NCBI GenBank assembly: GCA_045593405.1
Contig: JAZNWN010000011.1
Span: 1 to 14,477, forward strand
Origin: UMGS1933 sp045593405
GTDB lineage: Bacteria; Bacillota; Clostridia; TANB77; CAG-508
Length of the DNA stretch: 14,477 nt
Direction: 5' to 3'
The position numbers and the translations under genes are program-made. This document shows, in pieces, positions 1 through 6,396 of the stretch (positions are counted from its first letter, which is position 1; each line of letters begins with the position of its first letter). The notes under the pieces were generated by a model. It was given only the letters and a program-made list of their open reading frames with translations. It ran no database searches and was not told where the DNA came from.

Positions 1-26
1 GGGTCGCCCTGGGGTGCGACCCCTAC
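1..26. repeat. End of a GC-rich palindromic intergenic repeat
   Basis: The first 26 bases are strongly GC-rich inside AT-rich DNA. They form an imperfect inverted repeat: GGGTCGC at the left pairs with GCGACCC near the right, and the stretch ends in CCCCTAC. The terminal CCCTAC matches the end of the larger inverted repeat at 11385-11460, so both may belong to one family of dispersed palindromic repeats. The left part lies outside the window. No coding role is visible. Confidence 0.5.
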
Positions 27-140
27 AATTTTCACCATAAATATCTCTCGCATAAATTATTATTTATCTTATTTTTTCTAATTATATAAAAAAAACTTTT
101 AAATTGCAATAGCTTTACAAACATTTTTTCGCTTAGCGAA

Positions 141-172
141 TATATAGAAAACCGCATGCAATTGCATGCGGT
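141..172 (-). terminator. Rho-independent terminator of the 178-480 gene
   Basis: Positions 151-172 are a perfect 22-base palindrome with core CCGCATGCAATTGCATGCGG. On the minus strand it is followed by TTTCTATATA. It sits just behind the stop codon of the minus-strand gene and would end its transcript. Confidence 0.75.
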
Positions 173-177
173 AGCTA

Positions 178-480
178 TCAAGGAATTAACCACAATTCTC
201 CTTTTAATTTCTCTTGAAACAACTGTGGGTACTTTGTTTTTACAGAAGGCCAAATATCTATGAAATCAGCTCTACTGCCTAACACTGTAACACCTTCTTT
301 TTTTACACTAAGTCCTAGTAAAATTATGGATTCACTCAGAAACACATGTGTTTCCACCTGTTCTCCATCCACTAGGCATTCTACATTCATGTAGTTACCA
401 CTGATAATCCACAGCGCGAAACTATTTGTTTTAACGTACTCATGTGCCTCTTCTAATGTAACATTTTGAAGCCGTTCCAT
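178..480 (-). CDS. Orphan hypothetical protein, 100 aa, isolated cassette
   Basis: I do not recognise this protein. It is a soluble, acidic 100-residue protein with no clear signal peptide or membrane segment, ending in a short hydrophobic tail (GELWLIP). The ATG start has a GGAAG ribosome-binding site 7 bases upstream. The gene forms a self-contained unit with a near-consensus promoter (534-562) and an intrinsic terminator (141-172). Its base composition is visibly richer in GC than the neighbouring recD2 and metK genes, which suggests transfer. It has an in-frame CGG as codon 3, a codon I do not see in the native genes except at frame breaks. If CGG cannot be read normally here, the protein would not be made as drawn. 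The expression signals make a real gene likely; the function is unknown. Confidence 0.6.
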   Translation of the reverse strand: MERLQNVTLEEAHEYVKTNSFALWIISGNYMNVECLVDGEQVETHVFLSESIILLGLSVKKEGVTVLGSRADFIDIWPSVKTKYPQLFQEKLKGELWLIP

Positions 481-533
481 AGTGTTACTTCCTTTCTTAT
501 AAATTTACTAGCCTGAGCTAGCCAACGAAAGAA

Positions 534-562
534 ATTATACTCCACTTTAAAATTTATTTCAA
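534..562 (-). promoter_or_regulatory. Sigma-A type promoter for the 178-480 gene
   Basis: On the minus strand, TTGAAA (557-562) and TATAAT (534-539) are separated by exactly 17 bases. Between this promoter and the start codon lies a small inverted repeat (CTAGC and GCTAG, around 509-522) that could be an operator or a leader hairpin. Confidence 0.75.
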
Positions 563-586
563 GTTATTTTTAATTTATTCTTATTT

Positions 587-2792
587 TTATTTAAGATTTT
601 TAAGTTTATACTCAAGTCCTGTATTTCTTTTTTTTACATCTATATTTTTTATCATGAATTCTACTATATCTTTATTTCCAAGCAATATAAGTAATTTTTT
701 TGCTCTAGTCATTCCTGTGTATAATAAGTTTCTTGTAAGCAACATTGGTGATGCTTGTGGCACACACATAATTACCACATCAAATTCACTTCCGTTGAGA
801 CTTATGTATTGTTATACTATAACTATGCTCTAATTGTTCTAATTCACTAAACTCATACCATGCTTTTTTTCCATCATCAAAATGTACTTTCAAAGCTTTT
901 GATATATCATCAATTTCCTCTATTTTACCAATTTCTCCATTAAATATTCCGCTTCCTGTTTCTCCTTGTTGTTTTTCCCAAAATATATCATAATTGTTTT
1001 TTATCTGCATTACTCTGTCTTTTATTTTAAATATGGTTTCTCCATATTTTTTTTCCTCTTTTGAGTCTCCATTTAAAGCTTTTTGCAAAACTTTATTCAA
1101 TTCTTTTGTTCCAAAAACACCTTTTTTAGTAGGTGTTAACACTTGAATGTTTTCAAAAAAATCATAATCTCCATATTTTTTTAGTCTTCCTGAACATAAT
1201 GATATAATATCTGAAGTCATTTTTTCTTGATTTATTTCATTAATAAAGAAAAAATCATTCTCCATTTTTTCTTCACTATCATCATCAAAAAAGTTTTCTC
1301 CATTGTTTACTTTATGTGCATTTGTTACTATTTTGCTTTGTGCTGCTTGTCTAAAAATTTCATTTAGTTCTATTGTTGTAATTTTTCCAGAATTAATTAT
1401 ATCTTTTAAAACATTTCCTGCTCCTACTGAGGCTAATTGATTTACATCTCCTACCAATATTAGTTTTGTTCCTGAATAAATTCCTTTTAAAATATAATTC
1501 ATTAAAAATGTATCAACCATAGACATCTCATCTATTATTATTACATCTCCATCTATTGGTGATATTGGATAATCTAATTTTTCAATGTCTAAGGTTTCTT
1601 CCATTTTTCCTATTTCTAAAAGTCTATGTATTGTGCTTGCTTCTTCATTTGTTGCCTCACTCATTCTTTTAGCTGCCCTTCCTGTTGGAGCACAGAGTAC
1701 TACTTTTTTCTTTTCTTGGAATTTATATAAATCTATAATAAATTTAATAATAGTTGTTTTTCCAGTACCTGGTCCTCCTGTAATAATACATATATTATTT
1801 TCATTTACTGCTTCTATAGCTTCCTTTTGTTTTTCTGATAAAAATATACTTGCTTGTTCTTCTATTTGTTTAAATTTAGATTTAAAATTTTTAATTTTTT
1901 TTATATTATCTGCTTTTTTTAATGAAACTAGCCTGTCTGCTATAAATTTTTCTGCAAAATAATATGTATTTAAATATACTAGAGTTTCTTCTTCTCTTTT
2001 TTCTAATATAACTCTTTGCTGTACATTTAAATTAATTAATGTTTCCTCAATATCTGTTTCGTCCACTCCTAAAAGCTCTTTTACAAATTTAATTAAATTT
2101 TCCTTTAATACACAAGTATGTCCATTATTAGATGATAAAGTAAGACTATATTTTATTGCGCTTTCTATCCTTTTCGTATCGTTTCTATTTACCCCTAAGT
2201 CCATTGCCATTTTATCTATTTTATTAAAGTCTACACCATATGTAATATCTAATAATATATATGGATTTTGTTCAATTTGCTGGACTGCATTTTTCCCAAG
2301 CATTTCATAAACTTTTTTACTGTTTTGTGCACCAATTCCAAACTTTTCTAAAAAGCCAACTATCTGCCATAGTTCCCATTTCTCCATAAATTCCTCTGCA
2401 ATTTCAATTGCTTTAGTTTTTGTTATTCCTTTTATCTGGGCTAATTTTTCTGGCTCCATTTTTATAATAGGAATTGTTTCTTCTCCAAACTTATCCACAA
2501 TTTTTTTTGCAGTAGCAGGCCCAACTCCTTTTATAGCACCACTTCCCAAATACCCAGTAAGTGCTTCTAACGTTTGTGGCATTATTTTTTCAAATGTTTC
2601 TATTTTAAATTGTTCACCATAATCTTGATGAGTAACAAATTTTCCAAATAGTTTTAGGCTATCTCCCTTATTAATAAAAGGTAAATAGCCTACAACTGTT
2701 GTAATTTCATTTTCCATTGTAAATTCTGCTACAGTATAACAATTAGTTTCATTTTGATATATTATATCCGTAATTTGTCCTACAATTTCCAA
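587..2792 (-). CDS. recD2: RecD2-type helicase; frame split by one extra base at a CGG codon
   Basis: This is an ATP-dependent 5'-3' DNA helicase of the RecD2 family (SF1B), linked to DNA repair and recombination. From N to C terminus: an OB-like region, helix-hairpin-helix repeats at about residues 85-125 (IKGVGPATAKKI), Walker A GGPGTGKTT near 340, motif II IIIDEMSMVD near 420, then motif III GDVNQLASVG. The zero frame runs from a TTG start (AAGGAG six bases upstream) to a stop at 786-788, ending HKSQRK. Skipping the C of the CGG codon (g794 on the plus strand) restores HKSQGSEF and continues into motif VI (LLYTGMTRAKK), stopping at 587. The restored protein has about 734 residues, normal for the family; the zero-frame product lacks motif VI and should not be an active helicase. 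It follows metK and a small gene on the same strand. It may be a programmed frameshift, a recent mutation, or a sequencing error. Confidence 0.9.
791..797 (-). promoter_or_regulatory. Candidate +1 frameshift site CAA-C-GGA in recD2
   Basis: On the minus strand the zero frame reads TCT CAA CGG AAG TGA. Skipping the C gives TCT CAA GGA AGT GAA, which encodes the conserved Gly of helicase motif V. The zero-frame stop lies one codon after CGG plus AAG. The same arrangement occurs twice in the M23 peptidase gene. The base difference is seen directly; its role as a recoding site is inferred. Confidence 0.5.
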
Positions 2793-2874
2793 AATTTTCT
2801 CCTTAAGGTTTTAATTTTGTATTAATATATCATAAAAAATTAAATAAGTAAAATAAATTAATATAAATAATGAT

Positions 2875-3231
2875 TTAATCAACACTTTCTACATTATCAA
2901 TTATTTCCTTGCATTTCTTCCAATTAATTATTTTCATATATTTATAATCTTCTTGCAATCTTTTTAATATATCTGCTGTCTCATCACTGGAGTTTAAATC
3001 TGCAACTAAAACATCTTTTATGTATTCTTCTTTTCCATAAACTAATCTAAAAAAGACTGACCTCATATAAGCTTCTATGCTGTTTCCTTGATTTTTACAA
3101 GCAATAATCAAATAAATTCCTTCTGTTTTTAAATTAGTAGTTGAACATATATAATAAATATTTTTTATTATCTCTATTAAACCATATATGGCACAGGTCC
3201 ATAGTATTAGGTTAAAAATAAAATCAACCAT
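2875..3231 (-). CDS. Small membrane-anchored protein with half of a GT2-like fold
   Basis: This protein has 118 residues. The first 30 form a hydrophobic segment, probably one membrane anchor. Residues of about 40-95 resemble the N-terminal half of a family 2 glycosyltransferase: a beta strand and helix (IIACKNQGNSIEAYMRSVF) followed by VADLNSSDETADIL, which echoes the nucleotide-binding VDDGSTDGT pattern. The catalytic second half is missing, so transferase activity is doubtful. An excellent ribosome-binding site (AAGGAGG) precedes the ATG. The gene lies 43 bases behind metK and 82 bases ahead of recD2 with no terminator between them, so the three are probably cotranscribed. The function is not known to me. 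Confidence 0.75.
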   Translation of the reverse strand: MVDFIFNLILWTCAIYGLIEIIKNIYYICSTTNLKTEGIYLIIACKNQGNSIEAYMRSVFFRLVYGKEEYIKDVLVADLNSSDETADILKRLQEDYKYMKIINWKKCKEIIDNVESVD

Positions 3232-3274
3232 ATTGCCTCCTTAGGATTATAATATGATTGATTCTATTTCTATG

Positions 3275-4384
3275 TTACATTTTTAATATTTGTTCCCATG
3301 GTAAATCTTTTTTTCCAAAATGACCATAATTTGTTGTTTTTGTGTATATTGGTGTTTTTAATTTTAAATAATTTATAATACCATTAGGTCTTAAATCAAA
3401 TTTTTCTCTTATTTTCTTTATTATTTCTTCTTCAGATATTGTATTTGTTCCAAATGTATCTACATAAACAGATAATGGTTCATCTTTCCCTATTGCATAA
3501 GATATTTGTATTTCACATTTTTTTGCATATCCATTTGCCACAACATTTTTTGCAATATGTCTTAACATATATGTTGCAGATCTATCTACTTTGCTGGCAT
3601 CTTTTCCAGAAAAAGCTCCTCCTCCATGTTTTGCATATCCACCATAAGTATCTACAATTATTTTTCTTCCAGTAAGTCCTGTATCCCCAAGAGGTCCACC
3701 AATTACAAATCTTCCAGTTGGATTTATATATATTTTTGTATTTTCATCCATATATTTCTCTTCTATTACATTTTTTATAACATGATTTACAATTTCTTGT
3801 TTCATTTGATTTAAATCTATATCTTTTACATGCTGAGTTGAAATTAATACAGAATCAATTCTTTTTGGCAAATTATCCTCATATTCAACTGTTACCTGTG
3901 TTTTTCCATCTGGTCTTAATCCTTTTATAACATTTTCTTTTCTTACAGTCTCAAGTCTTTTTGCTAATTTATGAGCTAAATCTATTGCAAATGGCATATA
4001 ATCCTTAGTTTCATCACAAGCAAAACCAAACATAATTCCTTGGTCTCCTGCTCCTCCAACATCAACCCCCATTGCAATATCTGAACTTTGTTTTGTAATG
4101 TTTGTTTCAACTTTGCAAGTTCTATAGTCTATATCTGTGTTTTCATTGTCATAACCAATTTCTTTTAGCACTTCCCTTGCAATCTTTTCTACATCTATTT
4201 TAGCATTAGTTGTAATTTGACCTGCTATTGTAATTAAATTTTTTGATGCAAATGTTTCTACAGCCACTCTTGAATTCTCATCTTGTTTTAAACATTCATC
4301 CAAAATTGTATCTGAAATCAAATCACATATTTTATCTGGATGCCCTTCAGTTACGCTTTCTGATGTAAATAAATATTTCTTCAT
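3275..4384 (-). CDS. metK: S-adenosylmethionine synthase
   Basis: MetK makes S-adenosylmethionine from methionine and ATP in the cytosol. The 369-residue protein carries the family signatures: GHPDK near residue 15 (ATP binding), GAGDQGIMFG near residue 111, and the glycine-rich GGGAFSGKDASKVDRS near 253. The C-terminal end, NYGHFG followed by DLPWE, is also typical. It is slightly shorter than the usual 380-400 residues, but all motifs are present. The ATG has GAGGTGG nine bases upstream. It is the first gene of a probable run with the 2875-3231 gene and recD2. Clostridial metK genes often carry a SAM-I riboswitch. I found no such consensus here, but a long unassigned structure lies 74 bases upstream. 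Confidence 0.97.
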   Translation of the reverse strand: MKKYLFTSESVTEGHPDKICDLISDTILDECLKQDENSRVAVETFASKNLITIAGQITTNAKIDVEKIAREVLKEIGYDNENTDIDYRTCKVETNITKQSSDIAMGVDVGGAGDQGIMFGFACDETKDYMPFAIDLAHKLAKRLETVRKENVIKGLRPDGKTQVTVEYEDNLPKRIDSVLISTQHVKDIDLNQMKQEIVNHVIKNVIEEKYMDENTKIYINPTGRFVIGGPLGDTGLTGRKIIVDTYGGYAKHGGGAFSGKDASKVDRSATYMLRHIAKNVVANGYAKKCEIQISYAIGKDEPLSVYVDTFGTNTISEEEIIKKIREKFDLRPNGIINYLKLKTPIYTKTTNYGHFGKKDLPWEQILKM

Positions 4385-4409
4385 TTTCTACCACCTCAAT
4401 TATTTTATA

Positions 4410-4438
4410 ATTATATACTATTATTACCTTTTTTTAAA
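4410..4438 (-). promoter_or_regulatory. Possible metK promoter
   Basis: On the minus strand a perfect TATAAT (4410-4415) lies 17 bases downstream of a weak TTTAAA (4433-4438), 25 bases ahead of the metK start. If this is the promoter, the structured region at 4458-4644 would lie outside the metK transcript. Confidence 0.35.
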
Positions 4439-4457
4439 CATTTTTTTACATTTTTTT

Positions 4458-4644
4458 ATATGAATAATAATTTAGATGACAATATAATAATTTAAAAATT
4501 TCAGCCGTTTTGTATATTTTATAAAAAATTAACATTCGACAGCCCTTTGAGGCGGGGGAATACCCGCGTATGCCTTGGAGAATTTAATTTTTTAGAAAAT
4601 TATACAAAAGGTAGGCTGAAGATCATCTAAATTATTATTTATAT
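4458..4644. ncRNA. Candidate structured RNA, 187 nt rod-like fold, unassigned
   Basis: The stretch folds on itself along nearly its whole length. A 22-bp closing stem joins 4458-4479 to 4623-4644 with one G-U pair. Then come TTCAGCC/GGCTGAA (4500-4506 with 4614-4620), TTTTGTATA/TATACAAAA (4508-4516 with 4601-4609), AAAAAATTAA/TTAATTTTTT (4523-4532 with 4584-4593) and ATTC/GAAT. At the centre is a GC-rich core (4538-4579) with GCGGG/CCCGC and AGGC/GCCT pairs. Size and shape recall 6S RNA, but I do not recognise a conserved 6S sequence. No SAM, c-di-GMP, T-box, SRP or RNase P motif is seen on either strand. On the plus strand a TTTTTT run follows at 4646-4651. It lies between divergent metK and the spore-coat genes, and the transcribed strand is unknown. 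Confidence 0.5.
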
Positions 4645-4698
4645 CTTTTTTGAATATTTAAGGATTTTCAGGAAATAATTCTTTTAGGTGGTGATAAT

Positions 4699-4872
4699 AT
4701 GACAAGTAAAGAGCTTTTATACATTGAAGATGCTTTAAGTCATGAAACGTTTATGAAATCATGTGCTCAAAAAGCATCAGGACAAATTCAAGACACAACT
4801 CTTTCTCAATATATGGCAGAACTTACAGAAAAACATACAGAATTATTTAATAGTTTTTTTAATTTATTATAA
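4699..4872 (+). CDS. Small Coat-F-like protein, 57 aa
   Basis: This is a 57-residue helical protein beginning MTSKELLYIEDALSHE. Its pattern (an ion-rich helix, then SQYMAELTEKHTELFNSFFNLL) fits the short partner proteins that accompany Coat-F-type spore proteins in clostridia. It starts at an ATG preceded by AGGTGG. Its TAA stop overlaps the AAGGAGG ribosome-binding site of the next gene, so the two are translationally linked. The role in the spore coat is inferred from family resemblance and the neighbouring gene. Confidence 0.7.
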   Translation: MTSKELLYIEDALSHETFMKSCAQKASGQIQDTTLSQYMAELTEKHTELFNSFFNLL

Positions 4873-4886
4873 GGAGGTTTACTAAA

Positions 4887-5135
4887 ATGGAAGATAGAGA
4901 TTTAATGCAAAAAGAATTATTAGTTATTAAAGGTGTTTGTGACCTATATCTTCATGCAACATTAGAAGCAACAACAGCAGAGGTTCATTGTGCATTTAAA
5001 AATGCTTTAAATGAATCTTTAAATATACAAAATAAAATTTATAACTTAATGGCTGAAAAAGGTTGGTACAATATGCAACAAGTTGAACAAACTAAAATCG
5101 ATACTGTAAAACAGCAATTTGCATCTAAACAATAG
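4887..5135 (+). CDS. Coat-F family spore coat protein
   Basis: This 82-residue protein has the Coat-F layout: an N-terminal LMQKELLVIKGVCDLYLHA helix, a middle helix with a conserved-looking ALNESLNIQNKIYNLM stretch, then the AEKGWYN motif followed by a glutamine-rich tail. Such proteins are small structural components of spore coats. AAGGAGG lies nine bases ahead of the ATG and overlaps the stop of the preceding 57-residue gene. An intrinsic terminator follows one base after the stop. It supports a spore-forming host. No sporulation sigma-factor promoter could be assigned with confidence. Confidence 0.8.
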   Translation: MEDRDLMQKELLVIKGVCDLYLHATLEATTAEVHCAFKNALNESLNIQNKIYNLMAEKGWYNMQQVEQTKIDTVKQQFASKQ

Positions 5136-5136
5136 A

Positions 5137-5166
5137 AAAAACTCTCTCATTACTGAGAGAGTTTTT
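5137..5166. terminator. Bidirectional terminator between convergent genes
   Basis: AAAAACTCTCTC (5137-5148), a six-base loop and GAGAGAGTTTTT (5155-5166) form a 12-bp stem with T-runs on both strands. It ends the Coat-F pair on the plus strand and the 5150-5461 gene on the minus strand. The right arm lies inside the last codons of the minus-strand gene. Confidence 0.85.
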
Positions 5167-5461
5167 CCATTGCTTCTTTAAAACCCAGGAAATCTTCCCA
5201 GGCTTCAAACTCAAACCAGAACTTCAACTTACCCTTTTCAGGATAATGCCGAATTTCGTTGAAAATTGCATTAAAGTTTTTTGCCTCTTCCAAAATGAGC
5301 CTTGACTGCATTTTGGTATTAGGCGAAAGTCCAGGCGTTCCAACTACTATTGCTTCTACTTCTTCTAAGGTTAAACCCTTGAGAAAAACTGCAGGTCCAT
5401 CGGTTTTAATTTCAATCCCAATTCCAAAACATACAATCTGAGCACATTTTTTTTCTTGCAT
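5150..5461 (-). CDS. Orphan hypothetical protein, 103 aa, isolated cassette
   Basis: I do not recognise this protein. It has 103 residues, starts at an ATG with AGGAG seven bases upstream, and looks soluble with mixed alpha/beta content and an aromatic, acidic C-terminal part (FWFEFEAWEDFLGF). It has its own near-consensus promoter (5511-5539), and its terminator overlaps the end of the coding sequence. Its composition is richer in GC than the genes around it, as in the 178-480 gene. It contains an in-frame CGG at codon 71 (EIRHYPE), a codon otherwise seen here only at frame breaks. If CGG provoked a +1 shift here, translation would stop ten codons later. Recent acquisition is a reasonable guess. 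Confidence 0.6.
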   Translation of the reverse strand: MQEKKCAQIVCFGIGIEIKTDGPAVFLKGLTLEEVEAIVVGTPGLSPNTKMQSRLILEEAKNFNAIFNEIRHYPEKGKLKFWFEFEAWEDFLGFKEAMEKLSQ

Positions 5462-5510
5462 AACTATTCTCCTTTTTTTGTTTGAGTTTTATAATGTGTT
5501 CTAGAACTAT

Positions 5511-5539
5511 ATTATACCATATTATTTAAATTTTTACAA
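5511..5539 (-). promoter_or_regulatory. Sigma-A type promoter for the 5150-5461 gene
   Basis: On the minus strand TTGTAA (5534-5539) and TATAAT (5511-5516) are separated by 17 bases. About 50 bases of leader separate it from the start codon. Confidence 0.7.
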
Positions 5540-5624
5540 TATCTAAAGTATATGTTTTGCTTGTTTTTCAATATTTTCAGACATTTTTATATCAATATTT
5601 GTCGAATTTTTGTTTTGAAAAATT

Positions 5625-5660
5625 CAAAAAATAACACCACAGTATTTTACTGTGGTGTTA
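5625..5660 (-). terminator. Second (distal) terminator behind tmRNA
   Basis: A 13-bp stem (TAACACCACAGTA at 5632-5644 with its complement at 5648-5660) is followed on the minus strand by TTTTTTGAATT. It stands directly behind the duplicated tmRNA 3' end at 5662-5687. It may be the original tmRNA terminator, now displaced by an insertion. Confidence 0.8.
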
Positions 5661-5661
5661 C

Positions 5662-5687
5662 TTTTTGGTGGAGATGGAGGGAGTCGA
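5662..5687 (-). repeat. Duplicate of the tmRNA 3' end
   Basis: These 26 bases are identical to 5799-5824, which hold the T-loop end, T-stem 3' strand, acceptor strand and CCA of tmRNA. The copy lacks the rest of the gene. The spacing between copies is 137 bases. The layout resembles an attachment-site duplication left by an element integrated into the 3' end of a tRNA-like gene. Confidence 0.85.
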
Positions 5688-5747
5688 CGAGCCGCGTCGG
5701 GAAAAATGTCCACTGGACATTTTTCTTATCCTCCTTTTCGACTCCTC
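5666..5747 (-). mobile_element. Palindromic element B behind tmRNA (82 bp)
   Basis: Read on the minus strand: an inverted copy of the tmRNA T-arm 3' half (GAGGAGTCGAA, one G short), then AAGGAGG and a four-base spacer. A perfect 25-base palindrome follows (5701-5725; arms GAAAAATGTCCA, central G), then the core CCGACGCGGCTCGTCG (5685-5700) and a direct copy of the tmRNA 3' end through CCA. Element A behind tRNA-Trp has the same order with its own target-specific ends. No protein is encoded. It is probably a miniature element moved by a factor supplied elsewhere. Confidence 0.6.
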
Positions 5748-5761
5748 TAATCTTAAATCAA

Positions 5762-5794
5762 AAAAAATAAAATCACAGCAAAATGCTGTGATTT
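5762..5794 (-). terminator. Proximal tmRNA terminator
   Basis: AAATCACAGCA (5770-5780), a three-base loop and TGCTGTGATTT (5784-5794) form an 11-bp stem. On the minus strand it is followed by TATTTTTTTT. It begins eight bases after the tmRNA CCA. Confidence 0.85.
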
Positions 5795-5802
5795 CATTTT
5801 TT

Positions 5803-6155
5803 TGGTGGAGATGGAGGGAGTCGAACCCTCGTCCAATAGTTTTTCCATATAAACTTCTACGAGTGTAGTTTGTTATTTTTTATTTCCTCAATTCCTTGCA
5901 AACAAACACGCTTAGAATTTTGGTAGCCTTTTTATACCCATTATTCTCAAGGCAAGAATAACTTTGTTTCCTACTTTAGTCGGCGCCTTATCCATAACAG
6001 TAGGCTTTACAGTAAGACGACACCGCACCTTAGGCAGCGTATGCTAATCTATTATCAGCGTTTATTTTTATTTCGCTTTTTTTAAGTGGCCAAAGCGACC
6101 ATCCACTACTCGCTATTTATACTTCTAAATTACTGTCGAAACCCATTACATCCCC
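5803..6155 (-). ncRNA. ssrA: Transfer-messenger RNA (tmRNA), about 353 nt
   Basis: tmRNA rescues stalled ribosomes by trans-translation together with SmpB. The 5' end GGGGATG (from 6155) pairs with CATCTCC near the 3' end to form the alanine-tRNA-like acceptor stem with a G3-U pair, followed by the encoded A and CCA (5803-5805). The T-arm reads GAGGG TTCGACT CCCTC. The 5' domain contains the conserved GGGTTTCGACAG. The tag reading frame starts at the likely resume codon GCT (6057-6059), encodes ADNRLAYAA and stops with TAA at 6030-6032. The LAYAA end is a typical degradation tag. Several pseudoknot-forming GC stretches lie between tag and T-arm. Transcription comes from a minus-strand promoter, divergent from tRNA-Trp. 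Confidence 0.96.
6030..6059 (-). CDS. tmRNA-encoded proteolysis tag ADNRLAYAA
   Basis: Read on the minus strand, GCT GAT AAT AGA TTA GCA TAC GCT GCC TAA lies in the mRNA-like domain of tmRNA. The alanine resume codon is chosen by comparison with clostridial tags of about nine residues ending in AA; a start further upstream is possible but less likely. Confidence 0.75.
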   Translation of the reverse strand, partial: ADNRLAYAA

Positions 6156-6172
6156 ATAATGTCTACCTTTAT

Positions 6173-6201
6173 ATTATACTATTTTTTTTTGATTTATACA
6201 A
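6173..6201 (-). promoter_or_regulatory. tmRNA promoter
   Basis: On the minus strand TTGTAT (6196-6201) and a perfect TATAAT (6173-6178) have a 17-base spacer, placed 17 bases before the mature tmRNA 5' end. This leaves a short leader for RNase P to remove. Confidence 0.75.
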
Positions 6202-6245
6202 CTATTTTTTTATTATCTCTTGCATATTTTTGTGGTTTGTGTTAA

Positions 6246-6251
6246 TATAAT
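6246..6251 (+). promoter_or_regulatory. -10 box of tRNA-Trp promoter
   Basis: TATAAT lies 14 bases ahead of the tRNA and about 70 bases from the divergent tmRNA -10 box. No good -35 box stands at 17 bases; TTGCAT lies 20 bases upstream. Confidence 0.45.
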
Positions 6252-6265
6252 TTAGTAACATTTTT

Positions 6266-6340
6266 AGGGGTATAGTGTCAATGGTAGCACATCGGTCTCC
6301 AAAACCGCCTGTGAGGGTTCGAATCCTTCTACCCCTGCCA
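6266..6340 (+). tRNA. tRNA-Trp (anticodon CCA)
   Basis: The 75-base gene has a 7-bp acceptor stem (AGGGGTA with TACCCCT), discriminator G and encoded CCA. The anticodon loop is CTCCAAA with CCA at its centre, and the T-arm is GAGGG TTCGAAT CCTTC. An intrinsic terminator follows within ten bases. The 3' 17 bases recur at 6504-6520 at the end of element A. Confidence 0.96.
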
Positions 6341-6346
6341 AATAGA

Positions 6347-6379
6347 AAATCCTATTAGTTTTAGCTAATAGGATTTTTT
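6347..6379 (+). terminator. Proximal tRNA-Trp terminator
   Basis: AAATCCTATTAG (6347-6358) pairs with CTAATAGGATTT (6365-6376), followed by a T-run through 6379. It stands between the tRNA and element A, as the proximal terminator does behind tmRNA. Confidence 0.85.
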
Positions 6380-6396
6380 ATTTGGTATTTAAAATT

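Noticed and set aside
128..140. Short hairpin TTCGCT-T-AGCGAA
   Set aside because: It is a 6-bp stem behind a stronger terminator, with no T-run of its own on the needed strand.
587..778. A separate 63-codon gene starting at GTG 778
   Set aside because: It encodes helicase motif VI in the frame restored by skipping one base, so it is the C-terminal end of recD2.
4385..4698. SAM riboswitch or T-box upstream of metK
   Set aside because: Neither strand shows the SAM-I GGACUGGCCC-like core, SAM-II/III elements or a T-box sequence, and the best metK promoter lies downstream of the structure.
5684..5720. A 20-codon reading frame in element B (minus strand) with AAGGAGG nine bases ahead of an ATG
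   Set aside because: The frame runs through the palindrome, core and tRNA-like end, and element A has no matching frame, so it is probably chance.
5665..5868. Open reading frames on the plus strand over the tmRNA 3' end
   Set aside because: They only read the complement of the repeated tmRNA 3' end and element B; the RNA gene explains the sequence.
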